Shown one piece after another: positions 56,938 to 64,000 of a stretch of DNA of 64,000 nt. This stretch comes from Nocardioides sp. SYSU D00038 (GTDB lineage: Bacteria > Actinomycetota > Actinomycetes > Propionibacteriales > Nocardioidaceae). The position numbers and the translations under genes were made by a program. The stretch's first letter is position 1, and every line of letters begins with the position of its first letter. The notes beneath the pieces are model-generated. The model did no database searches, was not told where the DNA came from, and worked only from the letters and a program-made list of their open reading frames with translations. The stretch spans positions 1 to 64,000 of the forward strand of contig NZ_JAFFJT010000017.1 of the NCBI RefSeq assembly GCF_016924665.1, written 5' to 3'.

Positions 56938-57621
56938 TCAGCCCCCGACCAGACCCGTCTCGTAGGCCAGCACCACCAGCTGCACCCGGTCGCGCGACCC
57001 GGTCTTGGCCAGCAGCCGGCCGACGTGGGTCTTGACCGTGGCCTCGGCGACGACCAGCTGCTCGGCGACCTCGGTGTTGGACAGCCCGCGGGCGACCAGC
57101 ACCAGCACCTCCCGCTCGCGCTCGGTGAGGCCCTCGAGCCGCTGGTCTCGGGGCGGCTCGGTGGGGTCGGGCAGGGTCGCGGCGAAGTGGTCGAGCAGCC
57201 GGCGCGTGGTGCTGGGCGCGACCACCGAGTCGCCGGCGTGGACGGCGCGGATCGCGGCCAGCAGGTCGGGCGGCGTGGCGTCCTTGAGCAGGAACGCCGC
57301 CGCGCCGGCCTTGATCGCGGCGAAGGCGTGCTCGTCGAGGTCGAAGGTGGTCAGCACGATCACCCGCGGCCCGTCGGGCCGGGCGGTGAGCGCCCGGGTG
57401 GCGTCGACGCCGTCCATCCGGGGCATCCGCACGTCCATCAGCACCACGTCGGCCCGGGTCACCGCGAGCCGCTCGACCGCCTCGTGGCCGTCGCCGGCCT
57501 CGCCGACGACCGTGAGGTCGGGCTGGCTGTCGACCAGCATCCGGAAGCCGCCGCGCACCATCGCCTGGTCGTCGACCAGGAAGACGCGGATCGGCTCCGC
57601 CGGTGCCGGGGTGGTGGTCAC
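56938..57621 (-). CDS. NarL/LuxR-family response regulator
   Basis: This 227-residue protein has a receiver domain with Asp17/Asp18, phosphoacceptor Asp63 in LMDVRMP and a conserved Lys in LLKDATP. A C-terminal LuxR helix-turn-helix (about 160-220) follows with TEREREVLVLVARGLSNTEV and ATVKTHVGRL. Its GTG start overlaps the kinase stop as GTGA. It probably regulates the ABC exporter that follows, and perhaps itself. Confidence 0.93.
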   Translation of the reverse strand: MTTTPAPAEPIRVFLVDDQAMVRGGFRMLVDSQPDLTVVGEAGDGHEAVERLAVTRADVVLMDVRMPRMDGVDATRALTARPDGPRVIVLTTFDLDEHAFAAIKAGAAAFLLKDATPPDLLAAIRAVHAGDSVVAPSTTRRLLDHFAATLPDPTEPPRDQRLEGLTEREREVLVLVARGLSNTEVAEQLVVAEATVKTHVGRLLAKTGSRDRVQLVVLAYETGLVGG

Positions 57622-58802
57622 AGCGGGATCCTCGCCGAGACCCGGAACCCGCCTCCGGGCCGGGGCCCGGCGACCAGCTCGCCGTCGTGCACCGCCACCC
57701 GCTCGCGCATGCCGACCAGGCCCAGCCCGCGGCCGTCGTCGGCGGCGGCCGCGCCGCGCCCGTCGTCGTCCACCGTGACCCGCACGGCGCCCGCCCCCAC
57801 GACCACCTCGACGGTCGCGGTCGCGCCGGGACCGGCGTGCTTGCGCACGTTCGAGAGCGCCTCCTGCACCACCCGGTACGCCGTCAGCGCGACGCCGTCG
57901 GGCACCACCGCCCCCGGCGGCGGCAGCGTCGCGCGCACCTCGGTGCCGGCCGCGCGCGACTCCTCCACCACCACGGCGAGGTCGTCGAGGCGCGGCTGCG
58001 GTCGGGTGCCGGTGACGTCGCCGGAGCGCAGCAGCCCGAGCAGCCGGCGCATCTCCGTGAGCGAGGCCCGGCCGGTGTCGGCGATGGTGGCCAAGGTGCG
58101 GGTCGCCGCGTCGGGGTCGGCCGCGGCGGCGTAGCGGGCGCCGTCGGCCTGCACGACGATCACCGACAGCCCGTGGGCGACCACGTCGTGCATCTCGCGG
58201 GCGATCCGGGCCCGCTCCTGGGAGGCGGCCAGCTCGACCTGCTGGGCCGCCTCGTGGGCGATCCGCTCGCCGCGCTCGACCAGGGCATCGACGTAGGCCT
58301 GGCGGGTGCGACCGAGCGTGCCGAGCGCCACGGCCGTGACGACCAGCGTCGTGATGGTCAGGAAGTACGGTTGGAAGGCGGATCGGGTGACCTGCTCGGC
58401 GCCGAAGCCCAGCAACCAGTCGACGGACGCGGCAACCGCCGCCGTCACGGAGACGGCGCAGGCGACGACGGTGGCGCGCACGGAGCCGAAGCGGCTTAGC
58501 GAGTAGACGGCGACCAGGTACGCGATCTGGCTGTGCAACGGCCTGTCGAGCAACGGCAGCTGGACCGCGCTGCCCAGGGCCACGACGGCGAACACCCCCG
58601 CTGGGTGACGACGACGCCACAGCAGCGGCACCACCTGGATCACGACCAGTGCGACGGTGGCCGCCGGGTCGGCGAGGGCCAGGTAGCCCGGCACCGGGAG
58701 CAGCAGCAGCGCCACCAGGCCGCGGTCGAGGCGACGCTGGCCCCGCGGCCCCAGCTGCCAGGTGCGGGGCAGCGGCGGGGCGGCCGCGTCGGCGGTGGTC
58801 AC
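57618..58802 (-). CDS. HisKA_3-type sensor histidine kinase
   Basis: This 394-residue membrane kinase has four to five N-terminal helices (from about 29 to 165) with no large external domain, so it probably senses signals in or at the membrane. The phosphorylated His is His205 in AREMHDVVAH. The catalytic domain has the N-box VVQEALSNVRKH and GRGLGLVGMRERV. The GTG at 58802 is chosen over one nine bases upstream (58811). It pairs with the overlapping response regulator. Confidence 0.92.
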   Translation of the reverse strand: MTTADAAAPPLPRTWQLGPRGQRRLDRGLVALLLLPVPGYLALADPAATVALVVIQVVPLLWRRRHPAGVFAVVALGSAVQLPLLDRPLHSQIAYLVAVYSLSRFGSVRATVVACAVSVTAAVAASVDWLLGFGAEQVTRSAFQPYFLTITTLVVTAVALGTLGRTRQAYVDALVERGERIAHEAAQQVELAASQERARIAREMHDVVAHGLSVIVVQADGARYAAAADPDAATRTLATIADTGRASLTEMRRLLGLLRSGDVTGTRPQPRLDDLAVVVEESRAAGTEVRATLPPPGAVVPDGVALTAYRVVQEALSNVRKHAGPGATATVEVVVGAGAVRVTVDDDGRGAAAADDGRGLGLVGMRERVAVHDGELVAGPRPGGGFRVSARIPL

Positions 58803-58870
58803 GCCGGTCACGGTAGCGGCGGCGGGCGGGCGGGGCGTCAGCCCACGGGATGAGGGGGGTCCGCCGAGAG

Positions 58871-58876
58871 TAGGGT
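58871..58876 (+). promoter_or_regulatory. Putative -10 (TAGGGT) for a leaderless mRNA
   Basis: TAGGGT lies seven bases before the ATG at 58884, with no ribosome-binding site between them. This would start the DUF4177-RidA-NUDIX-MBL transcript. Confidence 0.5.
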
Positions 58877-58883
58877 GCCGGGC

Positions 58884-59036
58884 ATGACCAAGTGGGAGTA
58901 CCAGGTGGCGCCGATTCCGCTCCACAACGAGGCGCTGATGCTCAACAACTTCGGCGAGGACGGCTGGGAGCTGGTCGCCATCCACACCAACGCCCAGGGC
59001 GGCCTGGTCGCCTTCCTCAAGCGGCCGCGGTCGTGA
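58884..59036 (+). CDS. DUF4177-like small protein
   Basis: This 50-residue protein (MTKWEYQVAPIPLH start) has the DUF4177 pattern of an aromatic N-terminal strand and a central EDGWELVAIHT. Related genes precede the RidA gene in Mycobacterium (Rv3678A-Rv3678c). The stop overlaps the RidA start as GTGA. The function is unknown. No ribosome-binding site is seen, which fits a leaderless start. Confidence 0.8.
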   Translation: MTKWEYQVAPIPLHNEALMLNNFGEDGWELVAIHTNAQGGLVAFLKRPRS

Positions 59037-59485
59037 CCGGGCCCGAGGAGCGGCTGGCCGAGCTGGGGCTCATCGTCCCGGAGGTGGCCAAGCCGGTGGC
59101 GGCGTACGTGCCCGCCGTGCGCTCGGGCAACCACGTCTTCACCTCGGGGCAGCTGCCGATGCGTGACGGCGAGCTGATGGCCACCGGCAAGGTCGGCGGC
59201 GAAGTGAGCGCCGAGGAGGCGTACACCTACGCCCAGCAGTGCGCGCTCAACGCGATCGCCGCGGTCAAGGCGGAGGTCGGCGACCTGGCCCTGGTGAAGC
59301 GGGTCGTCAAGGTGGTCGCGTTCGTGGCCTCGACCCCCGACTTCACCGGCCAGCCCGGGGTCGCCAACGGCGCATCCGAGCTCTTCGGCACGGTGTTCGG
59401 CGGCGTCCACGCCCGCTCGGCCGTGGGGGTGCCGGTGCTACCGCTGGACTCCCCGGTCGAGGTCGAGCTCGTCGTGGAGGTCTGA
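59033..59485 (+). CDS. RidA-family enamine/imine deaminase-like protein
   Basis: This 150-residue protein has the YjgF/YER057c/UK114 fold: VRSGNHVFTSGQLPM, EEAYTYAQQCALNAIAAV and a C-terminal VPVLPLDSPVEVELV. Canonical RidA has an Arg in the catalytic pocket (…AR…) that could correspond to HARSAVGVP here, which is the family's conserved site. It would hydrolyse reactive enamines and imines. It is coupled to the DUF4177 gene and followed by the NUDIX gene. Confidence 0.88.
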   Translation: MTGPEERLAELGLIVPEVAKPVAAYVPAVRSGNHVFTSGQLPMRDGELMATGKVGGEVSAEEAYTYAQQCALNAIAAVKAEVGDLALVKRVVKVVAFVASTPDFTGQPGVANGASELFGTVFGGVHARSAVGVPVLPLDSPVEVELVVEV

Positions 59486-59490
59486 GCCGG

Positions 59491-60360
59491 GTGCGGATCC
59501 CGATCCCGCCGGTGCCGCTGCCCGAGCACGTGGTGGAGGTGGCGCGCGAGTACGACGAGGGCCGGCGCGAGCCGGTCGAGCCGCGCGACGCCGCCACGGT
59601 GATCCTGCTCCGCGCCTCCGAGCGCGGCACGCTCGTCTACTACCTGCGCCGCCAGGTCTCGATGGACTTCGCCGCCGGCATGTGCGTCTACCCCGGCGGT
59701 GGCGTCGACCCCCGCGACTTCGACCACGACGTCGCCTGGGCCGGCCCGTCGGAGGCCGACTGGGCCGCACGCCTGGGCTGCGACGAGGAGACCGCCCGGG
59801 CGCTGGTGTGCGCCGCGGTGCGCGAGACGTTCGAGGAGTCCGGCGTGCTGCTCGCCGGCCCCTCGGCCGACGAGGTGGTCGCCGACACCACCGGCGACGA
59901 CTGGGAGGCCGACCGGGTCGCGCTGGAGTCGCGCGAGCTGGCGATGACCGACTTCCTCGACCGGCGCGGGCTGGTGCTGCGCACCGACCTGCTCGGCGTC
60001 TGGGGCGCGTGGCTGACGCCGGTCTTCGAGCCGAAGCGCTACCGCACCTGGTTCTTCGTCGCGCTGCTCCCCGAGGGCCAGCGCACCCGCGACGTCTCCA
60101 CCGAGTCGTCCGAGGTGGCCTGGCTGCCCGCCGCCGACGCGGTCGCGATGGCCGAGGCCGGCGAGATGCTGATGATGCCGCCCACCTACCTCACCTCCCT
60201 CGAGGTCAGCCAGCACGCCGGCCCGGCCGAGGTGGTCGCCGCCGCGCGGGAGCGGACCGTCGAGATGCACACGCCGGGCGTCGTACCGCTCGGCGAGGGG
60301 TGGACGCTGTCGATCCCGCCCCACCTGGAGCCGGTGCTCGCGGCGAGGCACGGGTCGTGA
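59491..60360 (+). CDS. NUDIX hydrolase, NUDT19/RP2-like
   Basis: This 289-residue protein has a NUDIX box with the RETFEESG core at 111-118, but the Gly of the box (PGGGVD near 68-73) is separated from it by a long insertion of about 40 residues. Such an interrupted box is a feature of NUDT19-like CoA diphosphatases. The mark YPGG is present. The GTG start follows a short gap after the RidA gene. Its stop overlaps the next start as GTGA. Confidence 0.85.
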   Translation: MRIPIPPVPLPEHVVEVAREYDEGRREPVEPRDAATVILLRASERGTLVYYLRRQVSMDFAAGMCVYPGGGVDPRDFDHDVAWAGPSEADWAARLGCDEETARALVCAAVRETFEESGVLLAGPSADEVVADTTGDDWEADRVALESRELAMTDFLDRRGLVLRTDLLGVWGAWLTPVFEPKRYRTWFFVALLPEGQRTRDVSTESSEVAWLPAADAVAMAEAGEMLMMPPTYLTSLEVSQHAGPAEVVAAARERTVEMHTPGVVPLGEGWTLSIPPHLEPVLAARHGS

Positions 60361-61163
60361 ACGACGCCTGGTCGGGCGGGCCGTTCGGCGAGCGGGGCAC
60401 CTGCCTGCTCGCGCCGAACCCCGGGATGATGACCCTCGACGGCACCAACACCTGGCTGCTGCGCGAGCCGGGCGCGACCCGCGGCGTGGTGGTCGACCCC
60501 GGCCCGGTCGAGGACGGCCACCTCGACCTGCTGGACGAGCAGTCGGGCGACGTCGGGCTGGTGCTGGTCACCCACCACCACTTCGACCACTCCGAGGTTG
60601 CCGAGGAGCTGGGTCGCCGCAAGGGCTGCCCGGTGCGGGCGCTCAGCCCCGACCTGTCGTTCGGCGCCGACCCCTTGGCCGACGGCGAGGTGATCGACGT
60701 CGACGGGCTCCGGCTCGAGGTGGTGCTCACCCCCGGCCACACCGAGGACTCGATCTCGCTGCTGCTCCCCGCCGAGCGGACGCTGCTGACCGGCGACATG
60801 GTGCTCGGCCGCGGCACCACGGTGATCGCGTGGCCCGACGGCGACCTGGCGTCGTACTTCACCTCGATCGAGCGGATGCGCGACCTCGCCATCTCCGGCG
60901 CCGTCGAGACCCTGTGGCCCGCCCACGGGCCGGTGCTCCACGACGCCCGTGGCACCCTCGAGCACTACCTCGTCCACCGCCGCCAGCGGCTGGCCCAGGT
61001 CGAGTCGGCCCTCGCCTCGCTCGGCATCACCCACCCCGACCCCGACGACGAGTCCCTGCCGCGCCGCGTGGTCGAGGTGGTCTACGCCGACGTCGACGAG
61101 TCGCTGTGGGGCGCCGCCGAGTGGTCGGTGCGCGCCCAGCTGGCGTACCTCGCCCGCCGCTGA
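60357..61163 (+). CDS. Metallo-beta-lactamase-fold hydrolase (LACTB2/Rv3677c-like)
   Basis: This 268-residue protein has the zinc motif HHHFDH (HxHxDH at 73-78), a later LTPGHTEDSIS with metal His, LLTGDMVLG with bridging Asp, and a C-terminal helical domain. This fits Rv3677c/LACTB2-type enzymes that act on nucleotide or thioester-like substrates, not beta-lactams. In Mycobacterium the homologue is next to crp, which here lies about 2 kb downstream. The start overlaps the NUDIX stop. Confidence 0.9.
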   Translation: MNDAWSGGPFGERGTCLLAPNPGMMTLDGTNTWLLREPGATRGVVVDPGPVEDGHLDLLDEQSGDVGLVLVTHHHFDHSEVAEELGRRKGCPVRALSPDLSFGADPLADGEVIDVDGLRLEVVLTPGHTEDSISLLLPAERTLLTGDMVLGRGTTVIAWPDGDLASYFTSIERMRDLAISGAVETLWPAHGPVLHDARGTLEHYLVHRRQRLAQVESALASLGITHPDPDDESLPRRVVEVVYADVDESLWGAAEWSVRAQLAYLARR

Positions 61164-61181
61164 CCCCGGCCCACCCACCCT

Positions 61182-61251
61182 TGTAACGCTCGGTTATCCG
61201 GACTGGCGCGCCCTTGTAGAGGCGCACCAGTTGCGACAACCGGGCGTTACA
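61182..61251. repeat. Long imperfect hairpin between convergent genes
   Basis: TGTAACGC (61182) pairs with GCGTTACA (61244-61251). Further inner pairings such as CGGTT with AACCG and CTGGCGCG near 61203 with CGCACCAG near 61222 extend it. It could act as a bidirectional terminator or be a dispersed REP-like element. Confidence 0.6.
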
Positions 61252-61284
61252 TGCGGCCGAGCGCCGGGTCGCGGGCCAGCGGCG

Positions 61285-61353
61285 GTAGCACGCTGTTCCC
61301 CACACTTCCCGACCCGGTGCAGCGACCGGGTAGCGACGTGGACAGCGTGCTAC
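61285..61353. repeat. Long hairpin overlapping a gene's stop codon
   Basis: GTAGCACGCTGT (61285-61296) and ACAGCGTGCTAC (61342-61353) form perfect 12-base arms. Inside them CCCGGT and ACCGGG make a second stem. The TAG stop of the beta-propeller gene at 61350 is within the second arm. Confidence 0.7.
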
Positions 61354-62798
61354 AACGCCGGCCGTCGCCTCGCCAGCCACACCCGCCACCCCCGTCGCAG
61401 CAGCCAGAGCACGCTGAGCGCGCCGGCGACACCGAGGCCGATGGTGAGCGAGATCCGCTCCTCCGACCAGGGCCAGTCGGGGGCGGGCCGCTCGACGGTC
61501 GGGTGGTCGACGGTGACCAGGTCGGTGGCCACGCTCAGGCGAGGGAGCCCCTCGTCGAGCTCGCCGACGACGCGGTAGGTCCCGGGAAGGTCGGGGCCTC
61601 CGGGACCGACGACCGCGAGCTCGCCCAGCGACCCGACCGCCGGCTCTCCCTCCTGCCCGACCCGCACCAGCAGGTGCTCGTCGTCGACCCAGCCCAGCAC
61701 CGCCAGGGGCCGCCCCGAGGTCTCCTGGGGGAACGGGAAGGGCCGTCGCGCGGCTTCCATCGGCTGGTCGAAACCCGGACTCGTGACGTGACTCGCGACG
61801 ACGTGCTCCTGGGCGTCGTCCGTGAGGCGTACGTCGTGGACGACCGGCCCGCGCCACGCGACGTGCACCGAGAACGACGGTTCCCGGACGATGACGTCGT
61901 CCGTCTCCGTCACCCCGACGGGAGGAGATTCGGGGAACACCAGCCGCACCGCGGCGTCCCCGGACAGCACGACGGTGCCCCGGTCGTCGATCGCGGCGGT
62001 GACCGAGGCGTTGCCAGACGGCAGCCGGATGCGGTCGGACGCGACGGCACCGGGGGCGACCCGGCCCGCGACGTCGCGCTCGACCCCGCCCATCGACCCG
62101 CTCGTCCACGACGACAGCTGCGCCCCCCGCCACACCAGCCAGGAGCCGCTGGGCGACCAGCCGACGTCGGTGACCACCACGCCCTCGCCGCCGACGACGG
62201 GGATGGTGCGCACCGAGCCGTCGCCGAGGTCGACGACCCGGACGCCGCTCGGGATCGGCGCGGAGTCGGACTCCGGCCCGATCTCGGCGTAGGCGTAGGC
62301 CAGCCGGGTGCCGTCGGGGGAGAGCTCGAGGGCGAGGCGGTCGGAGAAGAGCCCGTGGGCTACCAAGGAGGCGTTGCCGGCGAAGTCGGGCAGGTCGAGC
62401 AGGTGGTGGGAGCCGTCAGCGGCGTCGACCACGACCGGCAGCCCGAACGGGGTCACGAACGCGGCGGCCCCGACGCCCACGGCCAGGTCGTCGCTCACCT
62501 CCTCGCGCGTCCAGCTGTCGTCGCTGGACCGGTCCGACATCCGCTCGGGCGGCAGCTCGATCCGGTCCGGCACCCCCAGCGACGACCGGTCGGCGACCGG
62601 CGGCTCGGCGTCGCGTGCCGGGAGCCAGGCGACCAGGCCCGCGACCACCGTCACCGCCGCGACCACCGCCCCGGCCGTGGCGAGCCGGGCCCGGCGCAGC
62701 GAGCGCCGTCCGCGCGCCCACGTGTCGGGCGGTACGTCGGCGACGGGTGCCCGGTCGCCGATCCGGGCCAGCTGCTCGCGCAGCTCCTCGGCGCTCAC
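61350..62798 (-). CDS. Membrane beta-propeller protein paired with a SigE-type sigma factor
   Basis: This 482-residue protein has a short cytoplasmic N-terminus (about 45 residues), a transmembrane helix (about 46-64), an exported beta-rich WD40-like/propeller domain (with LALELSPDGTRLAYAYAEIG-type blades) and a final helix near the C-terminus followed by Arg-rich residues. It overlaps the sigma gene stop as GTGA. The N-terminus lacks the ZAS zinc motif of RskA-type anti-sigmas, so if it controls the sigma factor it does so differently. The stop lies in a hairpin repeat. Confidence 0.75.
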   Translation of the reverse strand: MSAEELREQLARIGDRAPVADVPPDTWARGRRSLRRARLATAGAVVAAVTVVAGLVAWLPARDAEPPVADRSSLGVPDRIELPPERMSDRSSDDSWTREEVSDDLAVGVGAAAFVTPFGLPVVVDAADGSHHLLDLPDFAGNASLVAHGLFSDRLALELSPDGTRLAYAYAEIGPESDSAPIPSGVRVVDLGDGSVRTIPVVGGEGVVVTDVGWSPSGSWLVWRGAQLSSWTSGSMGGVERDVAGRVAPGAVASDRIRLPSGNASVTAAIDDRGTVVLSGDAAVRLVFPESPPVGVTETDDVIVREPSFSVHVAWRGPVVHDVRLTDDAQEHVVASHVTSPGFDQPMEAARRPFPFPQETSGRPLAVLGWVDDEHLLVRVGQEGEPAVGSLGELAVVGPGGPDLPGTYRVVGELDEGLPRLSVATDLVTVDHPTVERPAPDWPWSEERISLTIGLGVAGALSVLWLLRRGWRVWLARRRPAL

Positions 62799-63304
62799 CG
62801 AGCACCCCCGTCGCCGACCAGCCCCGCGAGCTCGGGCGCCACGTTCCGCAGCCGGCCGAGCGCCTGCCGGGCGATCGACTTCACCGTGCCGGGCCCGATG
62901 CCGAGCACGTGCGCGACCTGCACCTCGGTGAGGTCCTCGAAGTACCGGAGCACGAGCACGGTGCGTTGCCGCACCGTCAGCCGGGCGAGTGCGCGCTCGA
63001 GCGTCAGCCGCAGGTCGGCGTCGCCGACCGGAGCGGGCGCGTCGTAGCCGGTCAGCGGCGTCTCCCGCACCCGCCGCGCGCGCCACCACGAGACGTTCTG
63101 GGTGTAGAGGATCCGGCGCACGTAGGGCTCCGGGTCGCCGTCGATCCGGTGCCAGGCCCGGGCGGCCTTGAACAGGGCTGTCTGCACGAGGTCCTCCGCG
63201 AGGTGGGCGTCCCCGGTGAGCAGGTACGCCGTGCGCGACAGGGCGGGCGTGCGCGCGACGACGAACGCCCGGAAGGCGTCCTCGTCGTTCTCGGCAGTCG
63301 GCAC
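62795..63304 (-). CDS. SigE-family RNA polymerase sigma factor
   Basis: This 169-residue ECF factor of the actinobacterial SigE (SigE70/TIGR02983) family has region 2 with AYLLTGDAHLAEDLVQTALFKA and region 4 with LTVRQRTVLVLRYFEDLTEVQVAHVLG. The family is widespread in Nocardioides, Streptomyces and relatives and often occurs with a membrane partner gene. The GTG at 63304 gives the family N-terminus. It is coupled to the beta-propeller gene. Confidence 0.9.
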   Translation of the reverse strand: MPTAENDEDAFRAFVVARTPALSRTAYLLTGDAHLAEDLVQTALFKAARAWHRIDGDPEPYVRRILYTQNVSWWRARRVRETPLTGYDAPAPVGDADLRLTLERALARLTVRQRTVLVLRYFEDLTEVQVAHVLGIGPGTVKSIARQALGRLRNVAPELAGLVGDGGAR

Positions 63305-63373
63305 GTCGGCCCCCTCTCACCCACTCCTACGCGAGGCGGAGCGGTCTCGGGGGTCAGGTGTCGCGAGAAATCC

Positions 63374-64000
63374 TCAGCGGGCCCGGCGGGCCAGCCGCTC
63401 GAGGTCCATGATCACGACGGAGCGGGGCTCGAGGCGCAGCCAGCCGCGGGAGGCGAAGTCGGCGAGCGCCTTGTTCACCGTCTCGCGGGAGGCGCCGACC
63501 AGCTGGGCCAGCTCCTCCTGGGTGAGGTCGTGGTGCACGTGGACCCCGTCGTCGGCCGAGCGGCCGAACCGGTCGGCGAGGTCGAGCAGCGCCTTGGCGA
63601 CCCGGCCGGGCACGTCGGAGAAGACCAGGTCGGCCACGACGTCGTTGGCCTTGCGGAGCCGGGCCGCGAGCTGGGACAGCAGGCCTCGGGCGACCATGGG
63701 ACGGCCCTCGAGCCAGCGCAGGAGGTCCTCGTGGGAGAGCGACGCGAACGTCGAGTCGGTCACCGCGGTGACCGTGGCGGAGCGCGGGCCGGGGTCGAAG
63801 AGCGACAGCTCGCCGAACATCTGGCCGGGTCCGAGCACGGCGAGGAGGTTCTCGCGGCCGTCGCTGGAGGTGCGGCCGAGCTTCACCTTGCCGGTGAGCA
63901 CGATGTAGAGCTTGTCGCCGGAGTCGCCCTCGTGGAAGAGCACCTCGCTGCGGCGGAGCCGGTTCTCGGCCATCGAGGCGCGGAGCGCGGTCGCGGCCTC
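63374..64000 (-). CDS. crp: Crp/Fnr-family transcriptional regulator (5' part outside window)
   Basis: The visible 208 residues match actinobacterial Crp: a cyclic-nucleotide-binding domain with GDKLYIVLTGKVKLGR, GQMFGELSLFDPGPRSAT and the C-terminal helix-turn-helix SRETVNKALADFASRGW. The frame stays open through the window edge and the first two dozen or so residues are missing, so the true start lies beyond 64000. An internal ATG at 63973 would give a truncated cNMP domain. Position beside the MBL/RidA genes supports the Crp assignment. Confidence 0.93.
   Translation of the reverse strand, partial: EAATALRASMAENRLRRSEVLFHEGDSGDKLYIVLTGKVKLGRTSSDGRENLLAVLGPGQMFGELSLFDPGPRSATVTAVTDSTFASLSHEDLLRWLEGRPMVARGLLSQLAARLRKANDVVADLVFSDVPGRVAKALLDLADRFGRSADDGVHVHHDLTQEELAQLVGASRETVNKALADFASRGWLRLEPRSVVIMDLERLARRAR

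Overview
The window is chromosomal DNA from a very GC-rich actinobacterium. Coding frames have almost only G or C at third positions, GTG starts are common, and neighbouring genes often overlap as ATGA or GTGA. Several family signatures fit the Propionibacteriales, most likely Nocardioides or a close relative: a PknG/GlnH/GlnX system, a SigK/RskA/fasciclin module, a SigE-family sigma factor, a TIGR03086 (DinB-like) protein, and a crp-MBL-RidA-DUF4177 neighbourhood like that of Mycobacterium. The genus is inferred from gene content and from the dispersed palindromic repeats; no marker gene is present.

Layout. 1-3562: repeats, a YihY/BrkB membrane protein, a MarR regulator divergent from an NTF2-like protein, a tyrosine phosphatase and a small PLDc_N membrane protein. 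3559-16214 (minus strand): a tightly coupled ten-gene signalling operon, in transcription order TelA, an XpaC-like protein, a CbbX/EccA-like AAA+ ATPase, GlnX, GlnH, a helical protein, PknG, a PP2C phosphatase, a vWA protein and an FHA protein. It looks like an expanded form of the mycobacterial amino-acid-sensing GlnH-GlnX-PknG pathway that carries its own phosphatase and FHA reader. 16328-18344: anti-sigma factor RskA, SigK and a fasciclin lipoprotein with a good SigK-type promoter. 18345-19589: non-coding repeats, including a 317-bp tandem duplication. 19577-30252: sulfite-oxidase-like molybdoenzyme, crotonase, DUF2461, a secreted pair, tRNA-Gly(CCC), SGNH hydrolase, dCTP deaminase, an iron-box-controlled siderophore-interacting protein, and a ribbon-helix-helix/DUF4097 operon behind a twin operator. 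30505-34325: an exopolysaccharide cluster (GDP-mannose-3,5-epimerase-like enzyme, glycosyltransferase, NAD-binding protein, priming sugar transferase). 34466-36518: sodium:solute symporter plus small partner. 36734-40363: large membrane Fe-S oxidoreductase with a long tail of repeated SLFD motifs. 40652-44735: secreted clostripain-like peptidase and a PrsW-like zinc-ribbon membrane protein. 45088-47643: large exported putative metal-dependent hydrolase. 47768-48836: EamA transporter preceded by what looks like a ribosome-dependent attenuator. 48833-53617: NAD epimerase, MFS, TIGR03086, atypical Nramp with a small partner, TfoX-like protein. 53663-58802: two-component system and MacB-type ABC transporter. 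58884-61163: DUF4177, RidA, NUDT19-like NUDIX and metallo-beta-lactamase-fold genes. 61350-64000: SigE-type sigma factor with a membrane beta-propeller partner, and a Crp regulator cut by the window edge.

Repeats are a second theme. One family of imperfect palindromes fills most long gene-free stretches. A second composite palindrome family occupies three intergenic sites. Other long hairpins sit at gene ends, and in at least three places the stop codon of the adjacent gene lies inside the repeat.
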